Origin: Paraoerskovia sediminicola
GTDB lineage: Bacteria > Actinomycetota > Actinomycetes > Actinomycetales > Cellulomonadaceae
Direction: 5' to 3'
Length of the DNA stretch: 64,000 nucleotides
Assembly (NCBI RefSeq): GCF_030296575.1
Contig: NZ_AP027730.1
Location: 1-64,000 of the forward strand
Each line of letters opens with the position of its first letter. The first letter of the stretch is position 1. The position numbers and the translations under genes are program-made. The notes beneath the pieces are model-generated. The model saw nothing but the letters and a program-made list of their open reading frames with translations, did not search any database and was not told the origin of the DNA. Of this stretch, positions 54,343-64,000 are shown piece by piece.

Positions 54343-55349
54343 TCACGACGCCTGGTGGGCGAGGGAGGCTGCGATCAGCTCGCTGGCGATCGTGTCGCCG
54401 GCGAGTCCACCTTCGAACGTCACGGTGAGCAGAGCTGCGACGTCGGACAGCGCGGCCGGCGGCAGTACGGCGACCTTCTCGGCGATGGCCCGTACCGCGC
54501 TCACTCGGCCTTCGACGTGACTGAGGGTGGAGCAGGTGAGTGCTTCCTGGACCACCAGGGTCGTCAGCGTGGGCGCCGAACGTAGTGCGGTCCGCAGCGC
54601 TTCGACGTGGCCCTCCTCGATCAGCTGTGCGGGGTCCTTACCCACCTCGAGCACTGCAACGCGCGCCGTGGCTCGCTCGACAGGAGTCAGGAGTTCCCAG
54701 ATCCGCGCTGCTCCCCGCGGCCGCCGGCGTCGGCGTCGTAGGCGACGACGAGCCGGGTGAGGCAGGCGGGGTCGATGGCGCGCAGCGCGTCGAGCTGCTC
54801 GGCGGTGATCGCGGTGCCACAGGCGGACAGGACGACCTGCGCCCCACCGACTCGGCGGGTCGCTTCGACGTCGAGCGCACCTTCGACCAGGACGGGGGTG
54901 GCCCCGTGCGCGAGGTTCCGCGCGGCGGCCGCGTCGAGTCCGTAGAGGGCTTGGCCCTTGGTGTAGACGACGGTTCCAGGGGTGTTGAGGTACTTCGACC
55001 CGCCTGCCTTCAGCGGTGTGTGGCGCGCGGTGAACCCGAGAATCTCGTTGTTGCGGTCGCGCACTGCCAGGACGAGCCGATCCCGGTAGTAGTCGATCAG
55101 ATTGCCCTTGCTGCTGAGCGTGGCGAGCCCGGCCGCGAGCAGCTCGGTGTCCGTGAAGCCTCGCCGGCGGAGCGCGTTGACGAGTCGAGTCCAGCCGCCA
55201 GGTGCGTAGCCGGCCTGCACTCCCCTCAGACCTCGGCTTGAGAGGTAGTCGCGAGTCCAGTCGTCCCACAAGGTCGCCTGGTAGCGCCACCACACCCACG
55301 CGGCCGTGTTGGCCTCGAGGACGCGCTGGGCGCTGACGTTGTCACTCAT
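54343..55349 (-). CDS. TOPRIM primase (second copy, same frameshift)
   Basis: Identical to 17497-18503, including the break at CGGGGAG after VVAYDADAGG. Confidence 0.8.
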
Positions 55350-55362
55350 GACTCTCCCTCCC

Positions 55363-55599
55363 CTACGCAGCTAGTGCATTGATCTGGTCCGGTCGAAACC
55401 CGGACCAGTGGCGCTCCCCCGCGACGACGACCGGCGCCTCCATGTAACCCAGTCCGCGCACGAGCTCGAGTGCCTGCGCGTCGGTGCTGAGGTCGACGAC
55501 CTCGTACTTGATCCCCTTCTTGTCGAGCGCCCGGTACGTCGCCGTACACATGACGCACGCCGGCTTCGAGAACACCGTGACCTCGATCTGCTTGTTCAT
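55363..55599 (-). CDS. nrdH: NrdH-type redoxin (second copy, complete)
   Basis: 78 residues with CVMC at 15-18 and an intact C-terminus APVVVAGERHWSGFRPDQIN. This is the reference version; the first copy lacks one C. Confidence 0.87.
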   Translation of the reverse strand: MNKQIEVTVFSKPACVMCTATYRALDKKGIKYEVVDLSTDAQALELVRGLGYMEAPVVVAGERHWSGFRPDQINALAA

Positions 55600-56037
55600 G
55601 AGCCTCTCCAACCGTTTTTCGGACCGCCCCTGCGCGTAGTGCGATGGCCGATCAGCGCGGGGGCTAGGCACCCGGAGGGCGCGAACATCGTGAGCGACTC
55701 GGTTGCCCGAGGTTGAACGAATGTCGAGCGGGCTCAGCGACGAAGGAGCGCAGCGAGGCAGTCTTTCGGCCTCGGGTCGCAGCGCAGCGGAGTCCGAGTT
55801 GCCGGACCCTGCGCCGGCCACAATCGGAGACAGGGGCGGACCGGAAACAGATCCAGGCTTTTGCAGCGGTCGCGCGCGCAGCGCGCGACCTCCGGTACTC
55901 GCTGACGCTCCGTCGTCGGCGAGCTCAGTCCGCTTCAGATCGCTCGGAATCTGGCTCATTCTGACCCCCTAGAAACTGCAACGCTAGAGCATCATTTTAG
56001 CAGAATCGCAACGCTAGCGCTGCTGTAAAATGGCGGA

Positions 56038-56277
56038 ATGAGTAGCGCTTCCGCCGGCCGCGATCCTGGTCCTGGGCCGGGAGATTTCTACGATTCCGCG
56101 CGTCTGGCTCGACGCCTGGGGATCACGACGACGTCGCTGCGCAGCGCGCGGCATCGTTGCGTCCCGTGGCTCCCGCCGCCCGAGGGGACGCTGAATGGCG
56201 GCCCCGTGTGGTCGGCGGCTGCGTTGGAGGGCATCGAGGACCGCCGCCGGCCGCCGGGGCGGCCCCGCAAGTCGTAG
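56038..56277 (+). CDS. Small DNA-binding protein (second copy)
   Basis: Identical to 19190-19429, with the same upstream repeats. Confidence 0.65.
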   Translation: MSSASAGRDPGPGPGDFYDSARLARRLGITTTSLRSARHRCVPWLPPPEGTLNGGPVWSAAALEGIEDRRRPPGRPRKS

Positions 56278-56410
56278 GCCGCGGCCCTTCCCGATGCTGG
56301 GGTGCGCTTCCCGATCCGTGTGCCTGCCTCGTGAGGCGGGGGTCCGGGGGTGGCAAACCCCCGGGAAGACCACGCCCGCGGCACGGGCCACGTACCGCGG
56401 GCGTGGTGGG

Positions 56411-57348
56411 TCAGAGGGTAGCGGGCTTGTGGTCTTGGACCTCGTGCCAGGGGGCGCGGTCGGTCCAGCTGTACTCGGTCTCGACGCTCACGCTCTTCTG
56501 GTTCGCGCGGGCGACACGGTGCCAGGAGCCGCGGATCTTGACGGCGTCACCCTTGCGGACGTTCGCGGGACTGTAGTTGGTGGCGTGTCCGGTGGCCTGC
56601 TGCTCGGCGCGGATCTGTACCCAGTAGGCGTGCTGGTCGCGCTTCTGGTCGATGCGGGGCGCGAGGCGGGCGCGGCGCGCTTCCTTCTCGTCGTCGGTCG
56701 CTGGCCGGTAGCCGGTCTCGCGGTCGTAGGTGTCGGCGACGACCTGACGCTCGAGGCGGCGAATGTCGGCCGCTAGGGCTTTGATCCGGTTGGCGACGGT
56801 GACGGGGTTGTGTCGGGCGCCGGTCGTGTGGGTGGCGGCTGCTGCGCGGCGGGCGTACTCTTCGGCATCGTCGCCGGCTCGGACGGCGGCACCGATCGAG
56901 CGGTGCGCGCGCTCGACGTCGCGGCGGTGTCGCGCTCCTGAGTGGTGGTCGAGCTTGATCGGTTCACCGCCGGGTGGGAGCCGTTCGACGTCGGCCGTGT
57001 GGCGGGTCCAGGCTGCCTCGGCGGCGGCGTGCTTCTTGTCGGCCTTGGCGGCGAGTGCGTCGACGCGGCCAGCTTGACGGCTGACCCGGTCCGCTTCGAC
57101 GGTGGCCGTCTCGCGGGGGCGTCGTCGATCTGGACGGTGACCTCGTGGCCGGCGGCGCGCAGGTCGCCGGCGGTGGTCTCGATCTGTCGGGACTTGGCGA
57201 ACTGGTCGCGGCTGTTCGGGATGTACCAGGCTCCGATGCTGCGTCCCCACCTCCAGCGGTTCGTCTTGAGGATCGCGCCGGTTCCGTCGCCTCGGGCGGT
57301 TCCGTCGATGAGGGTTCCGGCTTTGTGGGTGTGGGTGATGGTGAGCAT
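56411..57348 (-). CDS. DUF3560 protein (second copy, same frameshift)
   Basis: Identical to 19563-20500, including the short C run near 57118. Confidence 0.78.
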
Positions 57349-57403
57349 TTGGGGTTCCTCCGCGTGTGGATGGGGCGGGCCCTTGGGCCCGCCCCGGGTC
57401 GGG

Positions 57404-57691
57404 TCAGAACTGCGGGAACTCGTGGCTGAGCACGGCGTCCGCGTAGGCGATGGGGTCTTGGCCGGCCTCATAGGCGCCGTACCAGTCGCGGTCTGCCAGC
57501 GATTCGTGGCCGACGAAGGCGCGGTGCTTGAGTCGCAGGTCCAGGAGTCCGAGCCACAGGGCATAGCTCTCGAGCCCGTCGGCGAGCTCGTCGACGTAGT
57601 GCGCCTGGAACTGCGGAAGGCGCTTGGCGCACTTGTCGCGCAGGATCGCGCGGCGCTCGGCGGGCATGGCGTCCGGGTGGGAGTCGATCAC
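57404..57691 (-). CDS. 95-residue coupled protein (second copy)
   Basis: Identical to 20556-20843; GTGA overlap. Confidence 0.6.
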   Translation of the reverse strand: MIDSHPDAMPAERRAILRDKCAKRLPQFQAHYVDELADGLESYALWLGLLDLRLKHRAFVGHESLADRDWYGAYEAGQDPIAYADAVLSHEFPQF

Positions 57692-57873
57692 GCGAACATC
57701 ACCTCCCAGCACTTGGGGTGCGTACCGGAGATCAGCAGTTCGCGGACGTTGGGAGAGACGTCGGGGATCACGTCCTGGATCGGTTTTCCGGCCGCGAGGA
57801 CTGCGGTCTGCTCGGGCTTGAGCGCTACGGCGCTCGTCTTGCCGCAGTGCATGCATGCGCGCGTGGTGAACAT
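57688..57873 (-). CDS. Zinc-ribbon-like protein (second copy)
   Basis: Identical to 20840-21025; CMHC at 8-11. Confidence 0.65.
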   Translation of the reverse strand: MFTTRACMHCGKTSAVALKPEQTAVLAAGKPIQDVIPDVSPNVRELLISGTHPKCWEVMFA

Positions 57874-58341
57874 GGTGACCTTTCGTGCCGGAGCCGGGTG
57901 ATCGGGTGGCCCCCGACCTTTTTCGCCCTCTCCGGACGCCGTAATCCACGCCCGCGATGAAGGACCGGAACACAACCCGTGGTCCGGCCGGCGAAAGGGG
58001 CTCGTCGCGCGAAATAAGGGAGCGCAGCGACCGCGTGCGACGAGTTCCGCACGACGGCCGGCGCCGCAGGCGAACGGGTTGTGAGTAGGTCCGCGCGGGT
58101 GAGGATGGAGCGACCGGAGAGGAAGAAAGACCAAACAGCTCAGGGCCGCGCAGCGGCCACGCTCAGGACCGCGCAGCGGTCCCAAGGGGTGCGGGGTCTT
58201 CCCCGCCCCGGCGCAGCCGGCCAGCAGTCCACGCCTTCGCCTACCGCACGCCAGACCGGCCGCAGCTGAAGCAGGCACCGCCCCTGCTTCTCGGGCGGTT
58301 CCTGCATAACCACCCAACCCCGGCAGCCGCGACCCCGCGTA
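57874..58341 (-). repeat. Leader element copy A (second unit)
   Basis: Same as 21026-21493. Confidence 0.9.
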
Positions 58342-58764
58342 GATGCTCGGGTTCCAGCGGCGGATCTGCTCCTGGTCGACGAGAGCCGCGTGAGCACGGT
58401 GCGACAATCTGGGACCTCTCGCGCGGCCGGTGACCTCGTCGGAGAGCGGCGGAAACCTGCGAGTCTCGCCCCCTCCCTTGAGCGCGACAACGCACGACGG
58501 AGGGTCGCTCCCATGACGAACTGCGCGTCGGCCTCACTTACGCCGGTGTGGCGTGTGTGACGTGCTGGATAGGATCGTTTATGGCACGGCATCGAGGAAT
58601 GCGCGTTCTGCGCGGACTTCCTGCCTGCCGACACGAAAAGGGCCACCGCGGTTGCACGCGATGGCCCTCCGACCGAGAAGTACCGAGCAGAAATGCCTGG
58701 CTGGTTCATCTGGTATGTCTTTGGCGAGACCATCCCATGATGACACAGCGCGGGCCTTTCAGAG

Positions 58765-58938
58765 ATGAGCAAAGTGCCCAAACATCCGAAGAAACCGAAG
58801 CGTGTCGTCCAGTTCGACCTCACTACCTCCCCTGTCCTGGGGGTTCTGACCCTCGCTCTCCTGAGCGGGTACGGCACCCCAGCAATGGAGCCTCCGAGCT
58901 GCGTCCCACCGGTGGCGGAGCTGCTCGCGCTCGAGTGA
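58765..58938 (+). CDS. 57-residue peptide (second copy)
   Basis: Identical to 21917-22090. Confidence 0.35.
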   Translation: MSKVPKHPKKPKRVVQFDLTTSPVLGVLTLALLSGYGTPAMEPPSCVPPVAELLALE

Positions 58939-59061
58939 GTATCAGCTGAGGCGCGGTGGGGGTGGCGAGCCCTCACCGCGCCGGCCACGGCCGGCGCGAC
59001 GCTGCGCGGTGGTGTGGGCAGTCCCCGTGCCAGGGCGCCGGTCAAGCGGTTCCCACGCCGG

Positions 59062-59649
59062 TCAAGCGGTTCCCACCATGACGAGCGATCCAGGGTGGAG
59101 CGGGACGAAACCGTAGCGTTTATAGACGTCGAGGTGCCTGTCTGAGGCGGCAACGGCGGCGATGGTGGAGCCAGCGGGAACCGTTGCGCGCGCGTAGTCC
59201 GCAACGAGGCCGAGGCCGAGGCATCGTCGAGAGCTGGCGACGGTGTCGATCCTGTAGCTGCCGCGGGGAACCTTGCGGATCGTCCGCAAGGATCGCCCGG
59301 TCAGGAGCGATCCGATCCAACTGATCGCGGGCACGAAAAACAGTGCGGCGATCACCAGGCCTGTCGCGAGGAACCAGGCCGGCGGGAGTAGCAGCGCGGC
59401 CGCGATGAGGCCGGCGATCGCCACCGCGGCTACGAGAAGGAACGCGCCGGCGAACCGCAGCGCGTGCTTGATGTTGTGCCCCGGAGGTCTTATCGCGCCG
59501 GTCACGGTGCGCCCGTCGTGGCGTAGTTCGCTGTCGGTGGAGACGATCAGGAGCCACATCGGCAAGGTCAGTGCTGCGACGCGACCGCTGAAGCGGCGTG
59601 CAAGGAGCCAGGCGACGGGCAGCGTATCGGCTGGTCCGATCGGTTGCAT
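59062..59649 (-). CDS. Membrane protein with GNAT-like tail (second copy)
   Basis: Identical to 22214-22801, as is the 20-bp tandem duplication at its end. Confidence 0.6.
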   Translation of the reverse strand: MQPIGPADTLPVAWLLARRFSGRVAALTLPMWLLIVSTDSELRHDGRTVTGAIRPPGHNIKHALRFAGAFLLVAAVAIAGLIAAALLLPPAWFLATGLVIAALFFVPAISWIGSLLTGRSLRTIRKVPRGSYRIDTVASSRRCLGLGLVADYARATVPAGSTIAAVAASDRHLDVYKRYGFVPLHPGSLVMVGTA

Positions 59650-59821
59650 GGGTGACCTCCGTGGGTGGTGCTGATCGTAGGGCGAGCTGGTGACGTTGTG
59701 AGGCGGGGGTGTGGGGGCGGCAAGCCCCACCGCGTCGGCCGCGGCCCTCGATGGGCCGCGGCCGGCGCACGGTTGCGCGGTGGTGCGGGGCCGGTGGTCC
59801 CGGCCCCGCACCGTTCTTCGT

Positions 59822-60847
59822 CTACCGCTCGCGGATCACCCAACCCGGCGGCATTCCGGTCGCGATGGCGCCGGAGAGCAGTTGTGCGAGCCGGTAGGGC
59901 TCGCTGGCCTGGGCGCGGGTGAGGGCTTCGCGGGCGGTGGCCGAGTTCCCGTGCCACCACTCGATGAGTGCCCAGAGGGTCCACGCTGCGGCGCTCTGGT
60001 GGCTGTCCGCGTGGGCGATCACCTGGGTGAGCAGGTCGCGCATCTTGTCGGCCTCGTCGCCGGGGCGCACACCTTCCGCGCCGTCGATGATGGCGCGCAT
60101 CGCCGCGCCGACTCCGGGGGCGTCGCCGCCGGTGTTCGCGAGGGTCTGAGCGATGACGTCTTCGGGGGTTCCGGGGACCATCGCGACGATCAGGGCGTCC
60201 CTGGTTGGGACGTCGGTGAGGGCTTCGGCGAGCGTGCCGTAGGTCTCGGGGCCGCTGGTGACTCCGGTGAGGGCGAGGGTCCAGACCGCGTATCCGAACG
60301 TGGGGGCGTCGGTGCCGGTGCCGACGTCGGTGCGGAACGTCTCGCCTGCCTGGCGGGCGGCGGCGTGGGCGCCTGCGTCGGCGGGCGTGGGCAGGAGGTC
60401 CGCGAGGCTGTCGCGCACGACGTGGCCGGTTGCGACGGCTTCGGCGGCGACCTGGGTTCCCTTGAAGTCCTCGACGGGCTCCGGCTTGGCGGTGGGGTCG
60501 TACAGGTCGCGGTAGTCGGTGCTGGTGACCTGCCACGCCTCGCGGACGTCCAGGCCGTAGCCACCGAATGCCTTGGCGGTGCGGTCGATGGCCGCGTGCG
60601 CGCGGTCGGTGTCCTCGGTGTAGATGGCGGCGAGGACGGTCGTGGGGTGGTCGCTGTTGACCTGCTGGGCCAGGGTCTCGGCGTGAACCTCGGTCACGTC
60701 GTCGAGGTCCATGCGGGCCACGACACCGATACGGCGGTCGCCACGGACCGCGACAACGACGAGGCTCTCGGTCGGGGTGTAGCCGAGACGGATCGGGAGG
60801 TACGCGAGGATCTCACGGGTCCCGCTGACAATGATGGGCTGGGTCAT
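59822..60847 (-). CDS. DUF4192 protein (second copy)
   Basis: Identical 341-residue frame to 22973-23998. The terminator module beyond it differs by a lost C and an extra GC. Confidence 0.85.
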   Translation of the reverse strand: MTQPIIVSGTREILAYLPIRLGYTPTESLVVVAVRGDRRIGVVARMDLDDVTEVHAETLAQQVNSDHPTTVLAAIYTEDTDRAHAAIDRTAKAFGGYGLDVREAWQVTSTDYRDLYDPTAKPEPVEDFKGTQVAAEAVATGHVVRDSLADLLPTPADAGAHAAARQAGETFRTDVGTGTDAPTFGYAVWTLALTGVTSGPETYGTLAEALTDVPTRDALIVAMVPGTPEDVIAQTLANTGGDAPGVGAAMRAIIDGAEGVRPGDEADKMRDLLTQVIAHADSHQSAAAWTLWALIEWWHGNSATAREALTRAQASEPYRLAQLLSGAIATGMPPGWVIRER

Positions 60848-60850
60848 GGT

Positions 60851-61321
60851 GGGTGACCTTTCGTGCCGGAGCCGGGTGATCGGGTGGCCCCCGACCTTTT
60901 TTCGCCCTCTCCGGACGCCGTAATCCACGCCCGCGATGAAGGACCGGAACACAACCCGTGGTCCGGCCGGCGAAAGGGGCTCGTCGCGCGAAATAAGGGA
61001 GCGCAGCGACCGCGTGCGACGAGTTCCGCACGACGGCCGGCGCCGCAGGCGAACGGGTTGTGAGTAGGTCCGCGCGGGTGAGGATGGAGCGACCGGAGAG
61101 GAAGAAAGACCAAACAGCTCAGGCCGCGCAGCGGCCACGCTCAGGACCGCGCAGCGGTCCCAAGGGGTGCGGGGTCTTCCCCGCCCCGGCGCAGCCGGCC
61201 AGCAGTCCACGCCTTCGCCTACCGCACGCCAGACCGGCCGCAGCTGAAGCAGGCACCGCCCCTGCTTCTCGGGCGGTTCCTGCGTAACCACCCAACCCCG
61301 GCAGCCGCGACCCCGCGTAAA
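60851..61321 (-). repeat. Leader element copy B (second unit)
   Basis: Same as 24002-24472 except six Ts instead of five near 60900 and one G fewer near 61122. Confidence 0.9.
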
Positions 61322-61373
61322 TCACCCTGCCGGCTCGTCGGGTCCGACACCCGGACACCGCTACGGTCGTCGC

Positions 61374-62414
61374 GTGGACTTCTCGGGGTGGCTCGCTGTC
61401 GGTGTCGCTCTTACCTTCGCGGTCGCCGTCTTGACGCAGCCGCGTCGTTCATGGGCTTGGTTGCGGGCACATCTGCGGCTGGTACTTGTGGTCATCGGGT
61501 TGGTGGGTCTTCTGGTTATCGCGATTACCTGGCTTCCGGAAGTGCTGGCTTCGCCGCTCGATGATCCGGTGGCTCAGGCGGAGGAACTGCGCGAGGAGCG
61601 GCGCACGGTTCTCGCGGGGGTTGCCGCACTTGGTGCAGCGATCGGGCTCTTTTACACGCATCAGCGCCATCGGCTGGAGCGTGCGTCGAACGAGCTGGAG
61701 CGGGACGCGAACCGCACCGACCGGTACACGAAGGCTGTCGAGCAGCTCGGACACGAGAGCATCCACATCCGCCTAGGTGGCGTGTACGCGCTGGAGCGGG
61801 TGATGCAGGACTCCCCGAAGGACGCTCAGACCGTGATGGATGTTCTCTGCGCATTCGTCCGTGAAAGCGCAAATACTCCTGCCCCTGACGGACAAGAAGA
61901 CGGACCTCTACCGGGTAAGGCGCCAGCGACGGACCTCCAAGCTGCCCTCACAGTTATTGGCCGAAGCCCAAGCGAGATAAGCAAGAACCTGGCTCACGCG
62001 CAGCTCTCCGGCGCGGACCTATCCCTCGCGGATCTGTCCCGCGCGTACATGGTCGGCACGGATCTGACCGGGGCGTACATGACCGGCGCGGATCTGACCG
62101 GCGCGATCCTGGTCTTCGCGAAATTGATCGACGCAAGCATGCCCAGCGCGGACCTGACCGACGCGAACCTGACCGGCGCGAACCTGACCGACGCGAGCCT
62201 GGTCAACGCGGACCTGACTCGCGCGAACCTTCGCGGCGCGAACCTTCGCCGCGCGGACCTTCGCGGCGCGGATCTGACCGACGCGAACCTGACCTCCACG
62301 GGCCCAAGTCCAAAGGGGCTTTCCAGCTCTATCTGGAACGCCCACGGTCCGCACAAGACCATCTGGCCGGAGGGCTTCACCCCAGACCACCCGCCCGAGG
62401 ACGACCTCGCTTAG
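61374..62414 (+). CDS. Pentapeptide repeat membrane protein (second copy)
   Basis: Identical to 24525-25565. Confidence 0.88.
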   Translation: MDFSGWLAVGVALTFAVAVLTQPRRSWAWLRAHLRLVLVVIGLVGLLVIAITWLPEVLASPLDDPVAQAEELREERRTVLAGVAALGAAIGLFYTHQRHRLERASNELERDANRTDRYTKAVEQLGHESIHIRLGGVYALERVMQDSPKDAQTVMDVLCAFVRESANTPAPDGQEDGPLPGKAPATDLQAALTVIGRSPSEISKNLAHAQLSGADLSLADLSRAYMVGTDLTGAYMTGADLTGAILVFAKLIDASMPSADLTDANLTGANLTDASLVNADLTRANLRGANLRRADLRGADLTDANLTSTGPSPKGLSSSIWNAHGPHKTIWPEGFTPDHPPEDDLA

Positions 62415-62707
62415 CGGGTCGCGGGGATCCAGCGGCGGACGTCGCTGGCGCGGAGCCACACGACGACTTCGCGGCGGACGTCGTTCTCGTCAGGGGTCCA
62501 CAGGACCATGACGTGGGTGGGTGTCCATCGGATCGCGCGGGCTGGGACCCAGCGGGGACCGCTGGGCCAGACGAAGCGGGCCAGGACGGGGATGCGTCCT
62601 TGCGGGCGCCCCGGCACATGCTGAGGTTGGTCCGCGTTCAGCGGTCGTGTCGGGTCGGGTGGGGTTGACGCGACGGCGGGGTGCTTCGCCCCTCGAGGAT
62701 CTGCCAT
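62411..62707 (-). CDS. 98-residue SOS-unit protein (second copy)
   Basis: Identical to 25562-25858. Confidence 0.6.
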   Translation of the reverse strand: MADPRGAKHPAVASTPPDPTRPLNADQPQHVPGRPQGRIPVLARFVWPSGPRWVPARAIRWTPTHVMVLWTPDENDVRREVVVWLRASDVRRWIPATR

Positions 62708-63393
62708 CAGCTGACCAGCCGCAGGCGTGCGGGTGCGGCGCTGATTTCGCGGACGCAGTCGCCGGCCGCGGGCAGGGCGACCTCGAATCGCGCGGGTCGC
62801 GCAGCGGCGCCGCGTCCGGTGCGCTCGACGGTGAGCGTCGCAGCCCTGAGGTGGCCGTGGCCGTCGTCTGTGCCGTGCCATGCGCGGGCTGTGGTCTCGA
62901 GGACGTGCGCGGCGCCGGGCCATGCGGTTGTGGCCCAGATCGTGGCGCTGGTGTCGCGGGCTCGGGCGCTCAGTCGCCGCTTGTCGGCGTCGGTCAGGGC
63001 GATGCCGTCGCCGAGCACGACCTGCTCGAAGCCGTCGAGCATCGCGGCGGCGATCTGCGGTTGGCTGTGGGCGACGACGGGGACGTATGCGGTGCGGTCG
63101 AGGTCTATGCCGGCTTCGTGGGCAGCGACCCAGCCGAGGTCGGCGCAGCCGGCGACGGCGATCGATCCCCTGCCTTGGTGGGCGGCAAGCAGCGCCAGCA
63201 GCAGCGTCGTCGATGCGGCCACGACGTGGGCGTTGCCGGCGGGCGAGCTGGTGAGCAGTGAGCTGATCGGTTCCGGGTCGTCCGTGTCGAACGCGGCCGG
63301 TGCCGCTCGGCGCACGCCGAGTTTCGTCTCCGCGTGCGCGAGCGCGGCTCGTGCGGTCGCAAGGTCTACCGCGGCCACGCCGACACCACGCAA
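62707..63393 (-). CDS. ImuA-like protein (second copy)
   Basis: Identical to 25858-26544, with the LexA box at 63394-63409. Confidence 0.6.
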   Translation of the reverse strand: MRGVGVAAVDLATARAALAHAETKLGVRRAAPAAFDTDDPEPISSLLTSSPAGNAHVVAASTTLLLALLAAHQGRGSIAVAGCADLGWVAAHEAGIDLDRTAYVPVVAHSQPQIAAAMLDGFEQVVLGDGIALTDADKRRLSARARDTSATIWATTAWPGAAHVLETTARAWHGTDDGHGHLRAATLTVERTGRGAAARPARFEVALPAAGDCVREISAAPARLRLVS

Positions 63394-63409
63394 TCGAACA
63401 TGAGTTCGA
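63394..63409 (-). promoter_or_regulatory. LexA box (second copy)
   Basis: TCGAACATGAGTTCGA as at 26545-26560. Confidence 0.85.
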
Positions 63410-63566
63410 TTCTAGGCGCCTGTCGGTGCCTCGCGGAATGGCCGGCGGAGGCGGGGGTGTGGGGGCGGCAAGCCCCCACCGCGTCGGCCGCGGCCCTCGA
63501 TGGGCCGCGGCCGGCGCCTGGACGCGCCGGCTACACGGGGCCGGGTGGACCCGGCCCCGTGCGGTG

Positions 63567-64000
63567 CTAGGCGTCGCCTTGGGCGATCTTCTCGACGTCG
63601 CTCAGGGTGTAGCCCCAGGCGGCGAGGGCGGTGAAGTAGGCCCGTTCGCTGCCGTTGCTGCGCCAGGTGTGGGTTCCGGTGGAGTCCTCGATGCTGCCGA
63701 GGATGAGGACGAGGGCGATGTGCTGGGCGCGGGCTTCGCTCGAGCCGTCGACCACGGATTCGATCGCTTCGGCGGTTCGGTAGGGCTCGGTCTTGATGTT
63801 GAGCCAGTCGACGGCGAGGCGGTGGCTCTTCTGACTTTCCTTCTCGATCAGGTACGCCCGACCTGCCAGCGCGGTCGCGATGAATGCTGCTGCGCCCTTG
63901 GGGGCGGTCTTGCGCTTGGCGAACTGTGCGAGCCACTCGCGGCGCACGGTTTCGGCGGAGCGCCACGCCTTGTTGTTCTCGACGACCTCTCGGCGCTCTG
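63567..64000 (-). CDS. ParB-like protein (second copy, cut by window end)
   Basis: C-terminal 144 codons of the gene complete at 26719-28077. Same stop and same downstream hairpin, with one C fewer beyond it. Confidence 0.85.
   Translation of the reverse strand, partial: ERREVVENNKAWRSAETVRREWLAQFAKRKTAPKGAAAFIATALAGRAYLIEKESQKSHRLAVDWLNIKTEPYRTAEAIESVVDGSSEARAQHIALVLILGSIEDSTGTHTWRSNGSERAYFTALAAWGYTLSDVEKIAQGDA

Larger units (their letters stand above)
36847..64000 (+). repeat. Second copy of the replicon unit
   Basis: Direct repeat of 1-27152. The window ends inside the ParB-like gene of this copy. Use it to correct the first copy: the relaxase near 46830 and the redoxin at 55363-55599 read through here, whereas the resolvase reads through only in the first copy. 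Confidence 0.95.

Noticed and set aside
1..64000. tRNA, rRNA, CRISPR arrays, insertion sequences or antibiotic resistance genes
   Set aside because: None recognised. The only recombinase is the resolvase, and no transposase or terminal inverted repeats were seen by eye.

Overview
The window is about 1.74 turns of one circular replicon of roughly 36.85 kb from a high-GC actinomycete. Positions 1-27152 recur at 36847-64000 in the same order and orientation; only 27153-36846 is seen once. In the stretches compared, the two copies differ by 13 small indels, nearly all in G, C or T runs, and by no substitution. This looks like a circular plasmid assembled or sequenced through its own junction (or a plasmid dimer) from homopolymer-error-prone reads, not an old tandem duplication. 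Several genes are broken in one copy and intact in the other (relaxase near 9985, resolvase, redoxin). Others carry the same apparent frameshift in both copies. Gene content (actinobacterial-type transfer genes, DUF6668, SCO6880 family, DUF4192, DUF3560, and a TCGAAC-N4-GTTCGA LexA box) supports Actinomycetota; I cannot name the genus.

Layout of one unit. A rightward transfer operon runs from 36730 through the unit junction to 8720 (first copy 1-8720, second copy 36730-45567): DUF6668 protein, pilin-like protein, VirB8-like protein, VirB6/TrbL-like channel protein, SCO6880/VirB3-like protein, VirB4-like ATPase, VirD4 coupling ATPase and DUF4913 protein, closed by an intrinsic terminator. Divergent from it (36556-32949, minus) are an excisionase-like regulator, a lipoprotein, an M23 peptidase with the features of a T4SS wall-opening enzyme, a second ParA-like ATPase and a small ribbon-helix-helix-like protein. 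At 8790-11717 (minus) are mobC, the relaxase and a helical accessory protein, preceded by a candidate oriT. From 11975 to 17015 are small membrane or coiled-coil proteins, a serine resolvase with a res-like site and a winged-helix candidate DNA-binding protein. From 17049 to 28077 nearly all genes are on the minus strand: remains of a VbhA antitoxin, a TOPRIM primase, an NrdH-type redoxin, DUF3560, a two-gene zinc-ribbon unit, a membrane protein with a GNAT-like tail, DUF4192, an SOS-boxed ImuA-like gene and a ParB-like protein. From 28550 to 32945 are a candidate oriV with two DnaA boxes, an HhH glycosylase-like gene, parA with a small DNA-binding partner and centromere-like repeats, a candidate replication initiator and a probable antisense RNA.

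The most unusual structure is a 470-bp element present three times per unit (21026-21493, 24002-24472, 28081-28551), plus two fragments around an unrelated gene. Each full copy ends a few bases before the start codon of a different minus-strand gene and supplies its ribosome binding site. If the leading region lies to the right of the candidate oriT, these genes have the orientation needed for expression from the incoming single strand, as in the F-plasmid Frpo/ssi system. That reading is an inference.
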